From assembly GCA_964612295.1 (NCBI GenBank), contig CAZTDY010000002.1, positions 107,439 to 171,438 of the forward strand: 64,000 bases of DNA, given 5' to 3'. Positions 33,697 to 42,563 of the stretch are shown piece after piece. Below the pieces are notes generated by a model, which worked only from the letters and a program-made list of their open reading frames with translations, was not told the origin of the DNA and did no database searches. The first letter of the stretch is position 1. Every line of letters begins with the position of its first letter. The DNA is from CAYQJL01 sp964612295 (GTDB taxonomy: Bacteria; Eisenbacteria; RBG-16-71-46; CAIMUX01; WJJG01). A program made the position numbers and the translations under genes.

Positions 33697-36487
33697 GCGT
33701 ACCCCCCGGGTTGCTCTGCTGGGGCTTCTGGCCCTGGTCCTGTGCGTGTCCAGCGCTTCGCCGCAGTACATCACCTTCGGGAAGAACAAGGTCAACTACC
33801 ACGAATTCGAGTGGCAGGTTCTGCGCAGCGAACATATCGAGCTCTATTTCTATCCGGAGGAGGAATCGCTTGCCCGGCTGACATTGGCCGCGGCCGAAGA
33901 ATCCTACATTCACCACCGCGAGGTGTTCGTCCACGAGATGGATGAGCCGATTCCGATCATCCTCTACAGCAGCCATCACGATTTCGAGCAGACCAATATC
34001 ACCTCGATGCTGATCCCCGAAGGGGTGGCCGGTCTCACCGACCTGTTGCGCGGCCGCGTGTTGATGCCGTTCAACGGATCCTTGAGCGACTTCTATCACA
34101 CCCTCCAGCATGAGCTCGTTCACGCCTTCCAACTCTCGATGAGCGAGCGGGCCAGGCGCGAGCGGTTTCGCTATCGCTCTGCGCACATCCCCCTGTGGTT
34201 TACCGAAGGGTTGGCGGACCACTGGTCGGGGGAATGGGACGCCGACGGGGACATGATCCTGCGCGATCTGGTGATTTCCGGAGATCTGCCCTCCATCGGG
34301 GAGTTCTGGCGCTATCGCGGCACGTTCGTCATGTACAAACTGGGCCAATCGGTGCTCGATTTCGTCGCCCAGACCTACGGCGACGACAAGCTGACGCTCT
34401 TCTACACGGAGGCGTGGCGGGCCCGCCGGTTCGAGGACCTCTTTCCCCAGATTCTCGGCGTGAGCCAGCAGGAGCTGTCCTCCCGGTGGACGCACTGGCT
34501 GAGGGAACGCTACTACCCGGAGATCGAAGAGGCGACCCCGGTCTGGCATGTCGCGGAAAAGGTGAACGATGAGGGGACGCAGCTCAAACCGACGCCGGTT
34601 CCGGCCGGCATCGAGGGCCTGGAAGACCGGTACATCTACATTTCACCTCGCACGGGCTACACCAACCTCTACCTGGGTTCTCTGCGGCCGGATGAGCCGG
34701 AGGCCGAGGTTCTGATCAAAGGGCAAAGGCATCCCGAGCTGCTCTCCTTCCACGGATTCCGCAGCCGGCTGGATGTTTCCAATCGTGGCGTGCTCATCTT
34801 CTCCAGCCACGGCGGGGAGCGCGACGCGCTGGTCGCCTACGATCTCAGCAAACGAAAACGAGTCGGACGGTGGACGCACGATGCGCTGGTCGGGATGACG
34901 TCTCCGCAGTGGGACGGCGTGGGGCAGCGGGTGGTGTTCTCAGGTCTCAGCCGCAAGGGGCAGAGCGACCTCTTCCTGCTCGACACCGACAGCGGCGAGA
35001 TCACCCAGCTCACCGATGACCTGTTCTACGACGGAGTGCCGGCTTTTCACCCGGACGGCCGTCACGTGGCCTTCGTGACCGACCGAGGTCCGCACGGACG
35101 CAACGGCGCGCGAAACCTGATGCTGCTCGATCTGAACACGGGAGAACGCAGCTGGTTGACCCAGGGTCCTTGGTGGGATCTCTCACCCAGCTGGTCACCG
35201 GACGGGGAGCGGCTGTTGTTCGTGTCCACCCGCGACGGAATGCGCGATCTCTACACGGTCGACCGCAATGGCCGGGGACTCAGGCACACCTTCACCCTGG
35301 AGGCGATCCTGGATCCCCGCTGGTTGCCGGGTGGGGAGGAGGTGTTGGCGACCGTGTTCGAAGGGGGACGATTCCGCGTCGCCCGTATTCCCCTGGATGC
35401 CCAGGGCGCCGATCCGTTTGCGCTCTCCGCCGTGCCCGAGGGCGGTTGGGACTGGGAAGAGGACGGCAACGAGGTTGTCGCCGCGTCGGGCGAGTACCGC
35501 ACGCGATTCGCGCTGGATGTTGCGCAGGGCGGGCTCGCCGTTGAACCGGGCCTGGGATCGGCCGAGGGAGTGCAGCTGCTCTTGCGGGATCTTCTGGGCA
35601 ATCAGCTGATCTTCATGCACCTGGGCAACAGCACGATCTCGACGCACAACTTTCTGGACAACTTCTCGGCCGGGGCGACCTACATCGATCTCAGCCGACG
35701 CGTCAATCGGGGAGTGAGCGTCTACCATCATGCAGGCAACTACTACGACGCGCTCGACCGGCCGTTCTTCGAGCGGCGCGCGGGAGTGACCGGGCTGCTG
35801 TCTTACCCGCTCTCGCGGTTCGAGCGGCTGGAAACCAAACTCGGGCTTGCCTATTCGGAGAAGGACAAACCGTTCGACAACTACTTCCAGGCCGGCGTGA
35901 TCGCGACCCACTACGTGTCCTGGATTCGCGACACGGCCCTCTGGCTGCCGACCGGGCCCATCGATGGACAGCGGTATCACCTCACCCTCGGGATGACGAT
36001 GAACCTGCATCGGCCCGGTGTCGAGAACGTCCTTTTCCTGGGCGACCTGCGGCACTATCTCCGTTTGGGCTCGCGCTCCGCGCTGGCGCTTCGCCTGCAG
36101 GGCCGGGCGAGTGGGGGGCCGGATCCGCAGACCTTCATGCTCGGGGGAACCCACAGTCTGCGCGGTTACCCTTGGCGCAGTCTTCACGGCCGGCGGGCGG
36201 CGCTGGCCAATGCTGAGATTCGCCTCCCGCTGCTGCACGGGCTGCTTCTGGCCCCGGCCGGCGTGGGGCCGATGGTGTTTCCCGGAATTCAGGGCGCGCT
36301 CTTCTTCGACGCCGGACAGGCCTGGGATGATGAGTGGCCGGACCTGGTCCGGGGCAGCTATGGCCTCGGCTTCCGGATGGGATTCGGTGGGATGTTGGTC
36401 TTGCGCTTCGACATCGCCCGCCGGACAGACTTTGAGAACTGGCCTTCGAAGACCTATCGGGAGTTCTTCATCGGATGGAACTACTAA
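33674..36487 (+). CDS. Peptidase MA-like / TolB-like propeller / outer-membrane barrel fusion protein
   Basis: A 937-residue exported protein with three parts. After a signal peptide (about 1-30) comes a gluzincin-like zinc peptidase domain with the HExxH motif HELVH (146-150) and a downstream WFTEGLADHW that supplies the Glu ligand, as in peptidase MA/M48-like families. A WD40-like PD40 propeller follows (about 310-620; repeats such as SPQWDGVGQRVVFSG, PAFHPDGRHVAFVTD and SPSWSPDGERLLFVS). The last ~300 residues form a D15/BamA-type barrel with GGTHSLRGYPW and a final aromatic FFIGWNY. The start is TTG 33674 with GGAGGAG 8-10 nt upstream, inside the previous gene. The architecture suggests an outer-membrane protein with a periplasmic protease and sensor domain. 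Confidence 0.85.
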   Translation: MTAPGSTRRTPRVALLGLLALVLCVSSASPQYITFGKNKVNYHEFEWQVLRSEHIELYFYPEEESLARLTLAAAEESYIHHREVFVHEMDEPIPIILYSSHHDFEQTNITSMLIPEGVAGLTDLLRGRVLMPFNGSLSDFYHTLQHELVHAFQLSMSERARRERFRYRSAHIPLWFTEGLADHWSGEWDADGDMILRDLVISGDLPSIGEFWRYRGTFVMYKLGQSVLDFVAQTYGDDKLTLFYTEAWRARRFEDLFPQILGVSQQELSSRWTHWLRERYYPEIEEATPVWHVAEKVNDEGTQLKPTPVPAGIEGLEDRYIYISPRTGYTNLYLGSLRPDEPEAEVLIKGQRHPELLSFHGFRSRLDVSNRGVLIFSSHGGERDALVAYDLSKRKRVGRWTHDALVGMTSPQWDGVGQRVVFSGLSRKGQSDLFLLDTDSGEITQLTDDLFYDGVPAFHPDGRHVAFVTDRGPHGRNGARNLMLLDLNTGERSWLTQGPWWDLSPSWSPDGERLLFVSTRDGMRDLYTVDRNGRGLRHTFTLEAILDPRWLPGGEEVLATVFEGGRFRVARIPLDAQGADPFALSAVPEGGWDWEEDGNEVVAASGEYRTRFALDVAQGGLAVEPGLGSAEGVQLLLRDLLGNQLIFMHLGNSTISTHNFLDNFSAGATYIDLSRRVNRGVSVYHHAGNYYDALDRPFFERRAGVTGLLSYPLSRFERLETKLGLAYSEKDKPFDNYFQAGVIATHYVSWIRDTALWLPTGPIDGQRYHLTLGMTMNLHRPGVENVLFLGDLRHYLRLGSRSALALRLQGRASGGPDPQTFMLGGTHSLRGYPWRSLHGRRAALANAEIRLPLLHGLLLAPAGVGPMVFPGIQGALFFDAGQAWDDEWPDLVRGSYGLGFRMGFGGMLVLRFDIARRTDFENWPSKTYREFFIGWNY

Positions 36488-38016
36488 GCCGGACAGGGTG
36501 GATGCGGCTCGGTCTGCTCCTTGCGGTCTGCATGACCGGGGCGGGAGACGTCCGGGCGGGATCCGAGCGCTCCTCGGACACCGAGGCGCTCCCCACCGCC
36601 GAGCCTACCTGGCGTGCCGAGATCGGCCGGACGGTCGGGCTGCGGTTGGGTGGGTCGGCCGACCTGGTCGCGATCGGTACGCGTGATCGCCGGATCTCCC
36701 TGTTGCGCCTCAGCGACGGCGAGGTGCTGTGGGAGCAGCGTCTGGAGGCGGGCGTGCAGGGTGGTGTCCGACTCGAAGGCGCGGCCGTCTACGGGGTCAC
36801 CGACTTTCCGGACGGAAAGCTCTTCTGCCGCGAGTCCGGCACCGGGCGCGTGCGGTGGGAACATGAGATGGGTGAGGCGTGGGACGCACCGCTGATCGAT
36901 GGCCGAAAACTCTTCGCCGCATCTCTGCAAGGTCACGTTGTGTGCCGAGACCTGGCCACGGGGGCGGGACTCTGGGAACGCGATCTGGAGGGCATGGTGC
37001 GCTCACCGCTGTTTGTCGGGGACAGCCTGCTCTTCGTGCCCACCGTATCGGATCGCTTCTTTGCGCTCGATGCGCGCACCGGTGAGACGGTCTGGACGGG
37101 GATCCCCGGCGGTTCCCTCTATGGAGCTCCCTGCGCGTTCAGCGGGCTCATCTGGACGGTGAGCTATGACGGAGTCCTTACCGGTTGGCAGCCCGCGGAC
37201 GGGTCGGTTGCCGTCAGGTACAGGTTGGACCCTCATTTCCGGGCGGGTCCGGTGGCCGATGCGCAAGGTCTGACCCTGGTGACAACCGGCGGCCGGGTCA
37301 TCCGAATGAGCGGATTCCCACCGACCACCTCGTGGGAGCGGCCCTTGTATGCCGCTGCAGAACTCCCCCCGACCCTGGATGGCGAGCTGCTCTGGCAACC
37401 CCTGCGTGATGGGCGGGTGGTCGGGCTGACGCTCGAGACCGGCGAGCCGGTGGCGTCCTTCTCCCTGGAAGCGCCGGCCGGCACCCACGTCCTGACCGCG
37501 GGCCGGAAGCTTCTGATCGGTGGGGGGCGAGGCGACCTCTATTGCTTCCCGGTCTCCGGGCCGCCTCGAGAAGCCCAGTCGCCGCCGGATCCCAAGGTGA
37601 CTTCAGGGTCCCTGGCCCAGCCGACGCGCCGCCTCCCGCTCGCGGCAGCCGGCCAGGTGGGCTTTTCCCGCCCCTGGACCGCCCCAGCGCCGGAGAGTGG
37701 ACTCGGGCACCTGCGAGGGAGTTTGGCAAGCACCAGCGCATCGCGGGGGGGAGGATTCCGGCTGGGTGCGGCGGAGCTGTGGGCGGCCAGCTGGCTGGTC
37801 GGGGCCGGGTTGGCTCTCTGGTTCCAGGATACGGCGGATGACGCCTATCAGGATTACCTTCAGTACGGAAGCCGCCTGAGACGAGAGGACGCCTTGGACC
37901 GGGCGGAACGGTATGACCGCTACGCGCTCATGGCCTGGGCCGGATCCGAGGTCTGTTTTGTCATGGCACTGTACAACTGGCTGTCGGGTGACGGAGGGGA
38001 GGGCGATCGTGAGTAG
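36475..38016 (+). CDS. PQQ-like beta-propeller protein, BamB-like, with C-terminal hydrophobic region
   Basis: A 513-residue exported protein. A signal-like N-terminus (WMRLGLLLAVCMTGAG) is followed by about seven PQQ/BamB-type propeller blades with the typical W-x-x-x-x-x-G rhythm (DGEVLWEQRLEAG, TGRVRWEHEMGEAW, TGAGLWERDLEG, TGETVWTGIPGG). A proline-rich linker (about 375-420) leads to a C-terminal part with two hydrophobic stretches (LWAASWLVGAGLALWF and LMAWAGSEVCFVMALYNWL). It overlaps the barrel fusion gene by 13 nt and the next gene by 8 nt. BamB-like blades beside a barrel suggest an assembly or scaffold role; no enzymatic residues are evident. Confidence 0.75.
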   Translation: MELLSRTGWMRLGLLLAVCMTGAGDVRAGSERSSDTEALPTAEPTWRAEIGRTVGLRLGGSADLVAIGTRDRRISLLRLSDGEVLWEQRLEAGVQGGVRLEGAAVYGVTDFPDGKLFCRESGTGRVRWEHEMGEAWDAPLIDGRKLFAASLQGHVVCRDLATGAGLWERDLEGMVRSPLFVGDSLLFVPTVSDRFFALDARTGETVWTGIPGGSLYGAPCAFSGLIWTVSYDGVLTGWQPADGSVAVRYRLDPHFRAGPVADAQGLTLVTTGGRVIRMSGFPPTTSWERPLYAAAELPPTLDGELLWQPLRDGRVVGLTLETGEPVASFSLEAPAGTHVLTAGRKLLIGGGRGDLYCFPVSGPPREAQSPPDPKVTSGSLAQPTRRLPLAAAGQVGFSRPWTAPAPESGLGHLRGSLASTSASRGGGFRLGAAELWAASWLVGAGLALWFQDTADDAYQDYLQYGSRLRREDALDRAERYDRYALMAWAGSEVCFVMALYNWLSGDGGEGDRE

Positions 38017-39283
38017 GTGGCCCGCCGGTCTGTGGTCAGGTCTGGCCCTCACGCTGGCGTTTGCGCTGGTGGGCTGCACCGGACGCGACCGGGACAACCC
38101 GTTCGACCCCCAGAACCCGGGCACCGGTGGCGAGCCGACAGGCCTACGCGCGGTGGCGAGTTGCGATCAGGTGGACCTGACCTGGACCGATCAGCAGATC
38201 CTCGACCTGGAGGCGATTCAGATCTGGCGCGGCGTGGGTCCCACCGGAGACGATCTGGGCGAGCTGCTGACCACGACGCCACTGGATGCAGCTGCGCTGT
38301 CGTTCACCGACACCTCCGCGGAGAATGCGGTCCTCTACAACTACACGGTCGAGTTCCTCTTCACCGGCAACGACCATGCGTTCCTCGCACCGGTAGAGGC
38401 GGAGCCGGGCAGCGGGGTGCCTTGGGTGGGCGATCCGTGCGGCTGGGGGTTGGCCCGCCTCTCGCCCGACGGACGCAGGATGATGGAGCGGGTGATGACC
38501 TCGGCGCTGATCACCGATATCCAGGTTGACCAGGAGCACCACCTCCTCTACGCGTCTCACATGGACGGCGATCGGGTCGTCGTCCTCGACTCGCGCTCCG
38601 GGCTCTATCTGAGGGAGTACGCGATCAACAGCGCGACAGGCCTGGACTTCAAGACCGCCGACAACCTTCTCGCGGTGACCTCCTACTACGAACAACAGGT
38701 AGCCTGGATCACGATGGACGGGGCGCAGAGCGTCACGCTCTCGGCCTCGAGCTATCCGGAGGCGGTCGCCCTCCGGGACAGCAGCCTGACCTGGATCGCG
38801 TTCGAGGACGGATCGGTCTTAAGGCACGACCTGCGCAGCGAGACGACGAGCGACACGGAGGCCGGACTGTTGCGCGCCGTCGCCCTCGCCGACGATGCCG
38901 AAGGCGGTGGGTGTTGGGTTGCCGATCGCGACGGCGGCCAGGTCGCCTATATCGGCGACGATGGTGTGATCGCACGCAGCGCCGTGGGTCTGGTGGCCGA
39001 GCCGCTCGATCTGCGTGTTTCCGGAAACGGAACCTGTTGGGTGGCCGACTACTCCGGCGACGCATTGATCGAGCTGAACCGCGACTGCGAAGAGGTCACT
39101 CGGCACGAGGACGTGGGACGGGTCGCGGAGGTGCTGTTCGATTCTACCAGCGGTGCGCTGTGGGCCACTGTGCCCGACGATGGGCTCGTGATCCGGATTC
39201 TGCCCCAGGGAACGCGGGTGAGCCTCGAGTTGGCCGGATGTCCGCGTCGTTTGGCGGGGGATTGGCTCGGGGGCTGCGACTAG
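38009..39283 (+). CDS. Lipoprotein with beta-propeller-like repeats
   Basis: A 424-residue predicted lipoprotein. The signal peptide ends in the lipobox FALVGC, followed by DNPFDPQNPGTGG, a motif common at the mature N-terminus of FCB-group lipoproteins. A fibronectin III-like segment (about 45-130) precedes NHL/SMP-30-like repeats (LLYASHMDGDRVVVLDSRSG, CWVADRDGGQVAYIGDDG, CWVADYSGDALIELNRDC). The start GTG 38009 gives the proper signal peptide and overlaps the previous gene by 8 nt. It is the last of four overlapping genes from 31159 and probably works with them at the cell surface. Confidence 0.8.
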   Translation: MSRWPAGLWSGLALTLAFALVGCTGRDRDNPFDPQNPGTGGEPTGLRAVASCDQVDLTWTDQQILDLEAIQIWRGVGPTGDDLGELLTTTPLDAAALSFTDTSAENAVLYNYTVEFLFTGNDHAFLAPVEAEPGSGVPWVGDPCGWGLARLSPDGRRMMERVMTSALITDIQVDQEHHLLYASHMDGDRVVVLDSRSGLYLREYAINSATGLDFKTADNLLAVTSYYEQQVAWITMDGAQSVTLSASSYPEAVALRDSSLTWIAFEDGSVLRHDLRSETTSDTEAGLLRAVALADDAEGGGCWVADRDGGQVAYIGDDGVIARSAVGLVAEPLDLRVSGNGTCWVADYSGDALIELNRDCEEVTRHEDVGRVAEVLFDSTSGALWATVPDDGLVIRILPQGTRVSLELAGCPRRLAGDWLGGCD

Positions 39284-39322
39284 CCGAGTGCCCTCGCGAC
39301 GAACGCTGGTGAGAAATGCGGC

Positions 39323-39850
39323 CTAGCCGTCCCGAGAGAAGCGGCGCCGCGCGTCCATCAGAAGTGGAAAGAGGGCGCACACCACCAAGACTTCATTCCG
39401 GGCGATCAGCCAGAAGCTCACCGGACTCGATTCCTTCCCGAAGCAACCGCAGTTGATGTCGATCCCACGCAGGATCGCCTGGAAGAGCGCGAACACGAAG
39501 AAGAGCAGCAGACCGCCCAAGATGACCGCCCCGCCTCTCCAGAACAGACCGGTCACCAACGCCGCCGCCGCCACCAGCTCCACCGCCGGGAGAGCGATCC
39601 CGGTCACGGTCGCCACCTCGGGGGGGACGATCCGGTAGGCGTAGGTGCTTACGGCGAACGCATAGGGATCGTGGAGCTTGCCGACGGCCGCCCACACAAA
39701 GGTCCCGGCCACCAGAAGTCGGCACACCCATTCGAGGGTCCGCAGCACCTTGGGGGACACGCGGCTGACCGGCAGGATGACGAGCATGACGTAGCCCAGG
39801 ATCAGGGCGCCGAGGCTGAGACCGGTGAAGATCGCGATGGAGGTGATCAC
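39323..39850 (-). CDS. MauE/DoxX-like membrane protein with a Cys pair
   Basis: A 175-residue protein with four predicted membrane helices, of the MauE/DoxX type. A conserved GIDINCGCFGK motif lies in a loop near the third helix; the Cys pair resembles that of quinone-linked thiol-redox proteins such as VKOR-like or MauE proteins. MauE supports disulfide formation in methylamine dehydrogenase maturation, but no mau genes are here. GTG 39850 overlaps the stop of the rhodanese-like gene (GTGA), so the two are translationally coupled. Together with DUF1573 they form a small redox/sulfur-flavoured envelope set. Confidence 0.82.
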   Translation of the reverse strand: MITSIAIFTGLSLGALILGYVMLVILPVSRVSPKVLRTLEWVCRLLVAGTFVWAAVGKLHDPYAFAVSTYAYRIVPPEVATVTGIALPAVELVAAAALVTGLFWRGGAVILGGLLLFFVFALFQAILRGIDINCGCFGKESSPVSFWLIARNEVLVVCALFPLLMDARRRFSRDG

Positions 39851-40443
39851 GGCTGGGCCTCCTCTCCGTCGATCAGGTCGTCATCGCCGTATTCATCCCC
39901 GTAGTCGGTGCCGAAGTCGTCCTCGAACTCGTCATCCAGGAGCCCATCGGTTCCGCTGGCGAGCGGATAGGCGCGCTCGGACCAGCCTTCGATTCCGTCC
40001 GCGAGAATCACCACCTCCGCTTCGCCGGCCTCCAACAGGCGCCGGGCGAGGTCATCGGCCAGGCCGACATCCCGCGCGCTGCTGTAGACCACCAGCGGTT
40101 GTCCGGCTGTCCAGACCTGGAGTTCCGGATAGAGGGGAACGAACTCCTCGAGGGGAAGGCAGAAGGCATCCTCGATGTGCTCTATGGCGAACTGCTCCTT
40201 GCTCCGTGCATCGACAAAGATGTACTCCGCCTCTTCGAAGAGCTGCCGAGCTTCGCCCAGAAAGACCGCCCTCGCGCCGCTCTCGGTCAAAAGGAGAGGC
40301 TCGGGCAGATCGATCGGGAGAGGGTCCACCCGCGTTTGGTTGAGCGCGAATCCAACCGCCGCACCCACAACGATGATCACGATCGCCTGAGGAAGAGCGC
40401 GCTGCAGGATCCCCCGCACAAAGGCGCCGCCCACACCGCCCAT
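39847..40443 (-). CDS. Membrane-anchored rhodanese-like protein, catalytic Cys replaced by Ser
   Basis: A 198-residue protein: one N-terminal membrane helix (about 17-36), then a rhodanese fold (IFVDARSKEQFAIEHIEDAF, GQPLVVYSSARDVGLADDLA, VVILADGIEGW) and a strongly acidic tail (about 168-196, rich in D, E, G and Y). In active rhodaneses the loop after the VVY strand begins with the catalytic Cys; here it is Ser121. I infer no sulfurtransferase activity and perhaps a binding role. ATG 40443 has a G-rich Shine-Dalgarno-like sequence 7 nt upstream; a TTG at 40464 is possible. It lies 37 nt after the DUF1573 gene. Confidence 0.85.
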   Translation of the reverse strand: MGGVGGAFVRGILQRALPQAIVIIVVGAAVGFALNQTRVDPLPIDLPEPLLLTESGARAVFLGEARQLFEEAEYIFVDARSKEQFAIEHIEDAFCLPLEEFVPLYPELQVWTAGQPLVVYSSARDVGLADDLARRLLEAGEAEVVILADGIEGWSERAYPLASGTDGLLDDEFEDDFGTDYGDEYGDDDLIDGEEAQP

Positions 40444-40480
40444 GGCAATACCCCCAGTCCGCAAAAGGTGAATCGATTTG

Positions 40481-41482
40481 TTAGCCTTTTACGCTGGCGC
40501 GGACCGGAATCAAGATTTCGGGCTGCGCGGGATCATCGGTTTCGATGCGCAGCTCCTCCCGGATGGGTCCGGCCGGCAAGTCAGGTCCGGTCGTCAGCGT
40601 GATCTCATAGATGCGGCCTTCTTCGACCGCCTTCCAGGTAACCCCGATCTGGTCGATGCTGGGCGTCACGCTGAGAACACGGTGCTGCCCTTCGGCCGCG
40701 GCTTCCACCCGAATCGTGGCGGTCTTGATCACCCCCATCTTGAACCGGCCAAGGGACAGCGTGGCCGGGTTGACCCTGAAGAACCCGTGGACCTTGCCCT
40801 TGAGATAGATGGTCCAGGGGATCGTGGTCAGGTTGTTCTTGATGCCCGGGCGAGCGGTAATGTGTCCGATCGGGGCATCCGGCTTGAGGGTGACCACCAG
40901 GTCGAAGCCCGTGCTATCCGGCTCGTCGATCGGATCCAGGCGGTAGGTGAATTTCTCCTCGGGTAGGGGGACGCTTTCGATCACGAGGCTGTCCTCGCGG
41001 GCGGCCTTGAACGTGATCGTCCGGCTGGGCGTGGTCCCTCGGAGGACCTGCCCGAATTGGGTGAGCTCCGGGCTGACCTGCAGGAGCTGCAGCACCTGGA
41101 CCTTCACCTTGACCTGTGTTCGGGGCGAGGCCGGATCATTGCTGACGACGGTGACCCTCTTCAGGAGGTCGCCTTTGTAGTGCTTCGACCGGAAGGTGAT
41201 CTTGAGCATGGTGGTGTCGCCCGGGGCCAGAACCCGTTTGAGCACATCCGGCACGGTGCAACCGCACTCGGACTTGATCTCGCTGATCCGAAGCGAGTCG
41301 GTGCCGGTATTGGTGATCACCGTCTGGGAATGCTTGACGCCTTCCTGGGGCATGGTTCCAAGCTCGATGATCCCCGGACTCACCTTGATGACGGGTCCTT
41401 TCGCGCTCACCCCTTGCGCGTCTGCCGCGAAGGGGAGCGCAAGCAACACCAAGAGACCGGACCACAGCAATGTCGGTCGCAT
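40481..41482 (-). CDS. Exported DUF1573 protein
   Basis: A 333-residue protein with a signal peptide (LLWSGLLVLLALPFAADAQ) and an N-terminal DUF1573 domain (ITNTGTDSLRISEIKSECGC followed by TVPDVL), an Ig-like fold with a conserved C-G-C. Two further Ig-like segments follow (about 140-235 and 240-333). DUF1573 proteins are periplasmic or surface proteins common in Bacteroidota and planctomycetes; their function is unknown. ATG 41482 has AGGAG 7 nt upstream. It is the first gene of a minus-strand trio with the rhodanese-like and MauE-like genes. Confidence 0.85.
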   Translation of the reverse strand: MRPTLLWSGLLVLLALPFAADAQGVSAKGPVIKVSPGIIELGTMPQEGVKHSQTVITNTGTDSLRISEIKSECGCTVPDVLKRVLAPGDTTMLKITFRSKHYKGDLLKRVTVVSNDPASPRTQVKVKVQVLQLLQVSPELTQFGQVLRGTTPSRTITFKAAREDSLVIESVPLPEEKFTYRLDPIDEPDSTGFDLVVTLKPDAPIGHITARPGIKNNLTTIPWTIYLKGKVHGFFRVNPATLSLGRFKMGVIKTATIRVEAAAEGQHRVLSVTPSIDQIGVTWKAVEEGRIYEITLTTGPDLPAGPIREELRIETDDPAQPEILIPVRASVKG

Positions 41483-41711
41483 CTCCAAACTCCTCCCAGA
41501 ATTGCGTTCAGCTGCTCACCTGGTGGTTTAACTGTTGAGATCGTCTGAAGATCCCATCAATCGCGCCCCGAAACCAGTGCGACAGTCTATCCGGGCCGGG
41601 CGCATTAATCAACGAGCGGGCATCGCGGAACCGCGGCGGCAGATTCATTGTAGTGAGGACCGCTCTATTGCATGTTGGGCGTCTGGTGGAATGAGGGAAA
41701 GGAGCCGTTCG

Positions 41712-42563
41712 ATGGAGTGGCTGGATCTCGGGGGCGCTCTGGCCCGCACCGCGGTGGTGAGCCGCTTTCGGCTCGACGGTGGCGCGATGTTCGGCCAGGT
41801 GCCGAAACCCCTGTGGAGCCGGTTCAGCAAGGCGGATGAGCAGAACCGGATTCCCCTGGTCGTGAGGATTCTGCTGTTGCGGCTCGGCGAGGCCACCGTT
41901 TTGGTGGAAGCTGGCACCGGCAGCGATTTTGACGCTCACAGCGCGGAGCGACTGGGATTGCCCGCCGATTCGATCGATCTGGGCTCCGCCCTTCGTCAGG
42001 AGGGCATCGACCCGGGTGAGATCACCCACTTCATTGCCACCCATCTGCACTTCGATCACGTGGGAGGCGTCGGCCATCCGGACCAGGCCGGCGTGCGTCG
42101 TCCGATCCTGCCTTCCGCCAAGGTCTATGTTCAGCGATCCCATTGGGAACGGGCCCGCCAGCCGGGGCCGAAGGAGTCGCGCAGCTTCCGCACTGAAGAC
42201 CTCGACATCATCGAAGAGATGGGGCTGGAGTTGCTGGAGGGCGAGGAGGAGATCCTCCCCGGACTGTCCGTGCGGCCCTCCCAGGGACACACGGCGGGAC
42301 TGCAGGTGGTGATCGCGCGCGGCGCAAAGGGCTCGCTCTACTATCCCTCGGATCTCATTCCGACCCTGCCCCACATCCGATCGGCCTTCACCATGGGCTA
42401 CGATATGTGGCCCGATCGGCTGATCGAGGAGAAGGCCGCGCTGCAGAGCGAGATCATCGACGCCAATGGCCTGCTGGTGTTCGTGCATGACCCGCAGACC
42501 GCAGCCTGCCGCTTGCAGCACGGGGCCACTGGGATCAGCGTGAGGGAGAAGGTCACCTTTTAG
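41712..42563 (+). CDS. Metallo-beta-lactamase-fold hydrolase (AiiA/lactonase-like)
   Basis: A 283-residue MBL-fold enzyme with a complete dinuclear metal site: THLHFDHVGG (HxHxDH), GHTAGLQ, the Asp in YPSDL and the His in VFVHDP. The overall layout resembles AHL-lactonase (AiiA-like) and related small-molecule hydrolases, but the substrate cannot be read from sequence. ATG 41712 has AAGGAG 7 nt upstream; the 170 nt before it in frame lack conserved sequence. It diverges from DUF1573 and converges with the acyl-CoA dehydrogenase, overlapping its stop by 4 nt. Confidence 0.87.
   Translation: MEWLDLGGALARTAVVSRFRLDGGAMFGQVPKPLWSRFSKADEQNRIPLVVRILLLRLGEATVLVEAGTGSDFDAHSAERLGLPADSIDLGSALRQEGIDPGEITHFIATHLHFDHVGGVGHPDQAGVRRPILPSAKVYVQRSHWERARQPGPKESRSFRTEDLDIIEEMGLELLEGEEEILPGLSVRPSQGHTAGLQVVIARGAKGSLYYPSDLIPTLPHIRSAFTMGYDMWPDRLIEEKAALQSEIIDANGLLVFVHDPQTAACRLQHGATGISVREKVTF

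Noticed and set aside
41535..41711. In-frame upstream extension of the MBL-fold gene
   Set aside because: ATG 41712 has a good Shine-Dalgarno and the family N-terminus starts there; the extension is Arg/Ser-rich and non-conserved.
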